A stretch of DNA of 64,000 nt. It comes from Bacteroidota bacterium. Its GTDB lineage: Bacteria; Bacteroidota; Bacteroidia; Chitinophagales; LD1. The stretch spans positions 1 through 64,000 of the forward strand of contig CANJZE010000002.1 of the NCBI GenBank assembly GCA_947479455.1. The letters are read 5' to 3'. Below are positions 59,746-64,000 of the stretch, piece after piece. The notes under the pieces are model-generated. The model was given only the letters and a program-made list of their open reading frames with translations, had not been told where the DNA came from and did no database searches. A program made the position numbers and the translations under genes. The first letter of the stretch is position 1. Each line of letters begins with the position of its first letter.

Positions 59746-60897
59746 TTATTGAATGAATTGAAATTTTGCCTTCACCACATTTCCTTTAATATCGGTTACT
59801 TGCAGTTCGTAAAACTTTCCGTTCTGCATTTTGCCACCGCCTTTTGCCTCTACACTGAAATAGTTGAAGCCATAATTTACATCGAGTACCTGCTTATCAA
59901 TGCTCTGCATTTTTGAATCCAAAATTTGATAGCCGATTTTGTCTTGCTGTAAATTATTGACGTAGACAAAACTCATTTTGCCATCGTCAATCACACTATA
60001 GTTGTTAGCAGTTTTTGCTTTCAATTCCATGTAAGGTATGCCGGGCTTTGGAGGGTTTTTTACAACCTCTTTTTTCTTCTTCGTTGTATCAGCAATAAAA
60101 ACAAGCGAACCCTTTTTGCAGTAAACAAAACTCCACACTTCGCTTGTTGCTACCGTTTGATTATTGACTTCTGCTGAAACCTTCCAAGCGTAGCGATAAC
60201 CCTCGCGCAGATTGCGCGCATTAATTACGTATTGTGAAATAGGCATTGCAATTCCTTTCTTTTCATAGTAGGCGGGATTGGTTTGCACCGAACTCAAAAC
60301 TGTTTGCACGTTTTGCAATTCGTAAATAGAAAGTGTGTAAGTAAATTTTTGTCCGTTGTTGGGAGTCGGTGGCAACCAACTAAAAAACGGATACGGCTCG
60401 CAAACTGTATCGTTGTTATCGGGAGAAATTAAAACCGGTGGAGAAAAATAGTCAGCAGAAAAATTAAGACAGTTGCTTCCTAATTCAGTCGAATCAGTTG
60501 CCGAAAAGGCCGTGATACAAATTTCATAATCGCCAGCCGGAAGTCCATTTGTTTGAATGGCGTATTGCCGCAACGCCTGGTCTTCGTATAAAACTTTGTA
60601 AGGCTCTAAGCCCACATAATATTGTGTGCTGAACGTGGTAGAGCCTGGCGCAATAGCGCGGTCATACGATTGTGCTTCGTAAACTTTACCGCGTTGCGCT
60701 TCGGTAGCAATACCGTAGAAATAAACTTTTAGAGTTTGTGCTGTGGTATTAGTTACAATCACTTTCCATTCGTCTCTTCTCGACAATGTGTAATCACTGG
60801 CGGGAATGATGGCGATTTGGATTTGTTGTGCACTTAGCTTAAAGGCAAACAGTACAAGCCCCATGATGAAAATTTGTCGGCTAGTTTTCATTGACAT
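59746..60897 (-). CDS. Secreted protein heading the RHS operon
   Basis: A 383-residue protein with a signal peptide (MKTSRQIFIMGLVLFAFKLSA-Q). Residues ~30-150 form a beta-sandwich domain with LPAGDYEICITAFSATDS and GSNCLNFSADYF. The same block pattern is seen in the 891-aa barrel protein at the other end of the operon. A fibronectin-like second domain follows (PYPFFSWLPPTPNN, then YRYAWKVSAEV), with a C-terminal strand-rich end (YELQVTDIKGNVVKAKF). No enzymatic motif. It lies 30 bp after a T9SS cargo gene, and no separate promoter of the standard form is visible. Confidence 0.7.
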   Translation of the reverse strand: MSMKTSRQIFIMGLVLFAFKLSAQQIQIAIIPASDYTLSRRDEWKVIVTNTTAQTLKVYFYGIATEAQRGKVYEAQSYDRAIAPGSTTFSTQYYVGLEPYKVLYEDQALRQYAIQTNGLPAGDYEICITAFSATDSTELGSNCLNFSADYFSPPVLISPDNNDTVCEPYPFFSWLPPTPNNGQKFTYTLSIYELQNVQTVLSSVQTNPAYYEKKGIAMPISQYVINARNLREGYRYAWKVSAEVNNQTVATSEVWSFVYCKKGSLVFIADTTKKKKEVVKNPPKPGIPYMELKAKTANNYSVIDDGKMSFVYVNNLQQDKIGYQILDSKMQSIDKQVLDVNYGFNYFSVEAKGGGKMQNGKFYELQVTDIKGNVVKAKFQFIQ

Positions 60898-60927
60898 TAT
60901 TTTATTACTGAAATAGAAAACTGAATA

Positions 60928-62277
60928 CTACAATTTCGAAACACGTTGCACAAACCGCTCCTTAGCAGTTTCAATTTTTATGAAGTAGAGCCCAGAATTA
61001 AGTTCGTTGAAATTTAGTTGCCATTGGTTGACACCATCGTTCATAAAAGCCTCTACCTGTTGAACTAATCTTCCATCGAGGTCAAACACTTCAATTTTTG
61101 CTTTGCCGCTTTCATTCAAATTAAATTCAACAGTTGCTCTTTGTGTAAATGGATTTGGAAAAACTTTCAGTGATTTTGTTTCCGCAATTTCTTCAACTCC
61201 CGAAAGTGTTGTGCTATACCAATAGTAATCTTCGTTATAGTTTATCCAGTTGCCGCTCGTCCAGTTCTGTAAAATGTGATGGCGCAAATCGCCATCGTTG
61301 TCGTAGGTAAAAAATTCCTTTTGGTAGTTTTCCCATACACTTGTAATCAGATTGTAATGCTCTTGTACTGCAGTTAGCCAATGGTTATTGGCGTCTAGCG
61401 TAAACGTAGTTCTTTGATTAGGATCTAAACTTCCGTTGTTTACAGCAAGTTGCTTATAAACATAAGTAAGCACGTTAGAAGTATAAGAATAATCGTATCT
61501 CCATTGAGCCCAAGGAAGTGTGCCTCCAATAATATCTACCCATTCAAAAAATTGTTGCGATGCCATTTCCCCATTTACGTTGTAAGTAAAAGTGGTAAAC
61601 CCGAATGCGTACCAATTTGAACCGACAGTGTTCCAGTTATATTGGTGTACTATAGAATCTTTTGTGCTGCCGCTATATAAAATATGCGTGTACTGGTAAG
61701 CGTTTTCCCAAGTGGTTGTTGCAACCATCCAGTTTTGTTTCACAACAACCGTAGGAATGTTTCCAAAAAAAGTTGCGTATTGCTCTCTCCGCAAATTTCT
61801 CCAATTACTCGAAATCCAATTTTCGGTAGTATATGTAATTAGGTGCTGTTGTGCATCATAAGCACTGGTGTAACGGTTTACACCTACCCATGCACTGCTA
61901 ATCCATAACCATCTTGCTTCGGTTATAAGCAGGTTGTTTCCGTTGTAGGTATAATCAATTTTAAAGCTGTTTACTTGAGTGCCCGAGCTAACACCGAAGG
62001 TGGTTTTGTTGGTTAACAGACTTCCGCTGTAAGTATAAACTGTGAGCGTATTCTCTTTCCATCCGGTGCCCGCGTTGTAAACAAACCCATGCGACTGCGT
62101 AATTTTTCCGCTTCCATCGTACTCGTAAGTAGTGGAGTCTAAACCTTCGAAAAAAGAAGTGCCGGTGTTCCAGTTATTGGTGCGGTCGCCAATTAATTGC
62201 TTTACCGAAGCCGTTGCGTTTTGTGTTGCAAAAATTATTGCAGCAAAAGCAATGTATGTTCTGAATGAAGTTTTCAT
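60928..62277 (-). CDS. T9SS-exported protein with YD-like repeats
   Basis: A 449-residue protein starting at the ATG at 62277 (signal peptide TYIAFAAIIFATQNATAS). The body consists of about seven ~45-residue units with a Tyr-Asp strand followed by W-x(4-6)-W (YEYDGSGKITQ, YTYSGSLLTNK, SAYDAQQHLITYT, FTYNVNGEMASQ, FTYDNDGDLRHH), reminiscent of RHS-type YD repeats. The C-terminal T9SS type A domain is LKVFPNPFTQRATVEF, KIEVFDLDGRLVQ, LNSGLYFIKI and ends VQRVSKL. An alternative ATG at 62319 would add 14 unlikely residues. Function unknown, with surface location expected. Confidence 0.8.
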   Translation of the reverse strand: MKTSFRTYIAFAAIIFATQNATASVKQLIGDRTNNWNTGTSFFEGLDSTTYEYDGSGKITQSHGFVYNAGTGWKENTLTVYTYSGSLLTNKTTFGVSSGTQVNSFKIDYTYNGNNLLITEARWLWISSAWVGVNRYTSAYDAQQHLITYTTENWISSNWRNLRREQYATFFGNIPTVVVKQNWMVATTTWENAYQYTHILYSGSTKDSIVHQYNWNTVGSNWYAFGFTTFTYNVNGEMASQQFFEWVDIIGGTLPWAQWRYDYSYTSNVLTYVYKQLAVNNGSLDPNQRTTFTLDANNHWLTAVQEHYNLITSVWENYQKEFFTYDNDGDLRHHILQNWTSGNWINYNEDYYWYSTTLSGVEEIAETKSLKVFPNPFTQRATVEFNLNESGKAKIEVFDLDGRLVQQVEAFMNDGVNQWQLNFNELNSGLYFIKIETAKERFVQRVSKL

Positions 62278-62348
62278 TTTGATTTTTTTAGTGAGAAGAT
62301 AAATAAGTGATGTTTTCATAGTTCTAATTTTATGTGTTTACTAAAGTT

Positions 62349-63560
62349 CTACTCGTGGTAATAATTGCCGCTTACATTATTTTGATAAAACATACTTACA
62401 GGCAGAAAAATAGAGGGTGCCAAGGTAGCATACACACCATAAGCTGCACTATTAGTTATGTTCGAATTCTCAATACTAAAGCTACCTGCACTCCAAGCAC
62501 CGGCCATAATATTGCCACGCTGTGCGGTGTTTCCTGTATAGGAAGAATGCCCACCATACTCGATAATTGTGTAGGAAATTTGATTATTCGGACTGGTGCT
62601 TTGAAAAGCAATTCCTTTCCACCAACCGGCTAAAGCAGTTTCGCCTGTAAGAGTTATGACATTAGGCGGACTGCTTCCATTCAGTTTCATCCATGAACCT
62701 GTAGAATAGTCACCTGTGCAAAGTCCTGCACCGCCTGCAAACTCAATGGTTACGCCCGGGTTAACAGTAAGATTACCGTTGTCGGCATAATATCCAACCG
62801 ATAAAATATCCTGAACCAAGTAATGAACTCCCAGTTTTTTCCAAACATGCGCACCAAATAAACGACCTCCACGTACCAACACTTTATCAATTGTATTGCC
62901 TATATAAACAGAACTTGCATCCAATTCATTTACGGTTGCACCCAAAATGGAAAGCGGATAATTGAGGTTGCCAGTAAAAGTATTGTTGCTGAAAGAGGTG
63001 ATAGAATTTTGCTCATCGGAGTCAAACCCCTCCACGTAAACACCATCCTTTCCACTCTTCGAAATATCACAGTTGGTTAATTCAACTCGTGCTGATAATG
63101 CAACGCGCAAATTTGCTTTCCAATCCGTATGTCCATCAAAACTGCTTTGTCCTCCGCCTGAAATAGTGCAGAAATCAAACTTGTTATTTAAACTACTTGT
63201 GTTTAGAAAAATTCCTTTCCAAGAACCGGCCACATCGGTACTACCATGCATAGAAATTTTTTGACTAAAAGTTCCTACTGCTTTTATGGACCCTGTATTG
63301 CTTACAATTATTCCTGCACCACTTGCAAATTCAATTTCGGTTCCGGGTTCAATAGTTAGTAATGCTTCTACTGAAATAGGACAACTGATAATGTAGTCTA
63401 CGCCATCGCGATGATTGCTCCAGGTGGTTGCACCGGTTACGGTATCGCAAAAAGTAATAACGGAAGAAGTGCGGTGGCAAGCAGATAGAAAAACGATCAT
63501 CACCAGGTAAATGGCTGTGCTGCTTAAAAAAATGTTCGGTTGGTAAGATTTTGCTTTCAT
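62349..63560 (-). CDS. Parallel beta-helix lipoprotein
   Basis: A 403-residue protein from the ATG at 63560 with a lipoprotein signal ending in LSAC (residues ~25-28). Two long tracts of right-handed beta-helix character follow, each starting with LTIEPGTEIEFASGAGI or LTVNPGVTIEFAGGAGL and containing GSWKGIFLNTSSLNN / GWWKGIAFQSTSPNN, FDFCTISGGG / ISYTIIEYGG and NCDISKSGKDGVYVEG / NSNITNSAAYGVYA. The internal duplication of ~170 residues is clear. Such folds act as polysaccharide-binding or lyase scaffolds; no catalytic site is recognised. Co-directional with the T9SS gene 29 bp downstream. Confidence 0.8.
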   Translation of the reverse strand: MKAKSYQPNIFLSSTAIYLVMIVFLSACHRTSSVITFCDTVTGATTWSNHRDGVDYIISCPISVEALLTIEPGTEIEFASGAGIIVSNTGSIKAVGTFSQKISMHGSTDVAGSWKGIFLNTSSLNNKFDFCTISGGGQSSFDGHTDWKANLRVALSARVELTNCDISKSGKDGVYVEGFDSDEQNSITSFSNNTFTGNLNYPLSILGATVNELDASSVYIGNTIDKVLVRGGRLFGAHVWKKLGVHYLVQDILSVGYYADNGNLTVNPGVTIEFAGGAGLCTGDYSTGSWMKLNGSSPPNVITLTGETALAGWWKGIAFQSTSPNNQISYTIIEYGGHSSYTGNTAQRGNIMAGAWSAGSFSIENSNITNSAAYGVYATLAPSIFLPVSMFYQNNVSGNYYHE

Positions 63561-63673
63561 GATTTTTAATTTTTGTAAAGCAAATGTGCATGTGTAAAAT
63601 ACAATTATCAAATTGAAATTTCGGAATTTGTGATAAAACGCTACTTTAGAAAGGTGCGACAAATACCCACGTT
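63561..63673. other. Divergent intergenic region
   Basis: 113 bp between two divergent genes must contain their promoters; I see only near-matches to the consensus (CACATTTG on the minus strand, TACTTTAG on the plus strand) and no convincing -33 pair. Confidence 0.4.
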
Positions 63674-64000
63674 ATGAAACACAGCAAACTTTTTTCATTG
63701 ATAAAACAATTGCCTGAAAAGGAATTGACAGCCATAGGTTCTACTCTGCTACAACACAAAAGAAGTAGCTTGAAAAAACTTTTTGTGGTGCTTAGTAACG
63801 CGCGTCATGAAGATGAACCCGAAGCTTCATTGGTGTATAAAGTGGTTTTTGGCAAGAAATATTCAAAAGCCTCCGACTATCTTTTGCGAAACGAATACCG
63901 GCTGCTTTACGATTGGTTACATCAATACATCCATCAAAAAATTTCGGCAGAAAAAAATTTTGATCCTGCAGCGTTGCTCAGCTATTTTGTAAATATAGGA
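63674..64000 (+). CDS. Hypothetical protein, 3' truncated by the window
   Basis: A frame opens with the ATG at 63674 and stays open for 109 codons to the window edge. The translation (MKHSKLFSLIKQLPEKELTA..., then LFVVLSNARHEDEPEASL, LLRNEYRLLYDWLHQYI) is helical and charged, and resembles a class of uncharacterised Bacteroidota proteins whose N-terminus reads as 'LFSLIKSL-type' helices. It diverges from the beta-helix lipoprotein gene across a 113-bp region. I do not recognise a function. Confidence 0.65.
   Translation, partial: MKHSKLFSLIKQLPEKELTAIGSTLLQHKRSSLKKLFVVLSNARHEDEPEASLVYKVVFGKKYSKASDYLLRNEYRLLYDWLHQYIHQKISAEKNFDPAALLSYFVNIG

Overview
The window is one contiguous stretch of a Bacteroidota chromosome, probably of the Chitinophagales/Sphingobacteriales kind. 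The evidence is three secreted proteins ending in type IX secretion (T9SS) sorting domains, several promoters of the Bacteroidota form TTTG-N18-20-TAnnTTTG, almost no Shine-Dalgarno sequences, frequent TTG/GTG starts, and families such as OstA-like, DUF2279, DUF6134, DCC and four-helix-bundle proteins. The species cannot be named from the sequence.

Layout. 1-5.7 kb: the end of a collagen-like repeat protein, a PASTA protein, a T9SS cargo and a DCC oxidoreductase. 5.8-12.4 kb: ung and tsaD on the minus strand, then a very large TamB-like gene. 12.46-12.56 kb: tRNA-Gln(TTG) with a clear promoter and terminator. 12.6-22.3 kb: an M1-type peptidase, dprA, a TMTC-like membrane/TPR protein, an MCE (MlaD) protein and an OstA-like protein; tamB, the MCE gene and the OstA gene suggest envelope lipid/LPS transport. 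22.3-26.1 kb: a solitary DNA methyltransferase, a histone-like/DksA-like fusion and a nucleoside transporter. 26.1-30.8 kb: a four-helix-bundle gene inside inverted repeats, then an operon of phosphoesterase, split transketolase and an epimerase-glycosyltransferase fusion (sugar/glycan synthesis). 30.8-39.7 kb: a ParE-type toxin-antitoxin pair, a DEAD-box helicase, a T9SS BNR-repeat protein, the rpsF-rpsR-rplI operon, a DUF2279 protein, phosphoglucomutase and a MerR regulator. 39.7-42.7 kb: a Wzi/RemB-like outer-membrane protein and two DUF6134 paralogues.

42.8-60.9 kb is a tightly packed four-gene operon (spacers of 1-4 bp) coding for a 383-aa secreted protein, a 2201-aa SpvB/Rhs-like protein, a 2559-aa RHS protein with a distinct C-terminal region, and an 891-aa coiled-coil outer-membrane barrel. 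The first and last proteins share a related N-terminal domain, so the four probably form one surface apparatus. A T9SS cargo and a beta-helix lipoprotein lie just upstream in the same direction.

The most unusual signal is below gene level. From 2.9 to 38 kb there are many short degenerate tandem arrays, most often four units of 7 bp (28 bp in all), others of 8 or 9-10 bp. They lie between genes, across stop and start codons, inside signal-peptide coding regions and as translated in-frame inserts. Two of them, in inverted orientation, form the ends of a 454-bp cassette carrying only the four-helix-bundle gene, an architecture like that of 23S rRNA intervening sequences but located between protein genes. 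A second family of small palindromes (CTAAATC-arm-arm-GACTT) is also both intergenic and translated.
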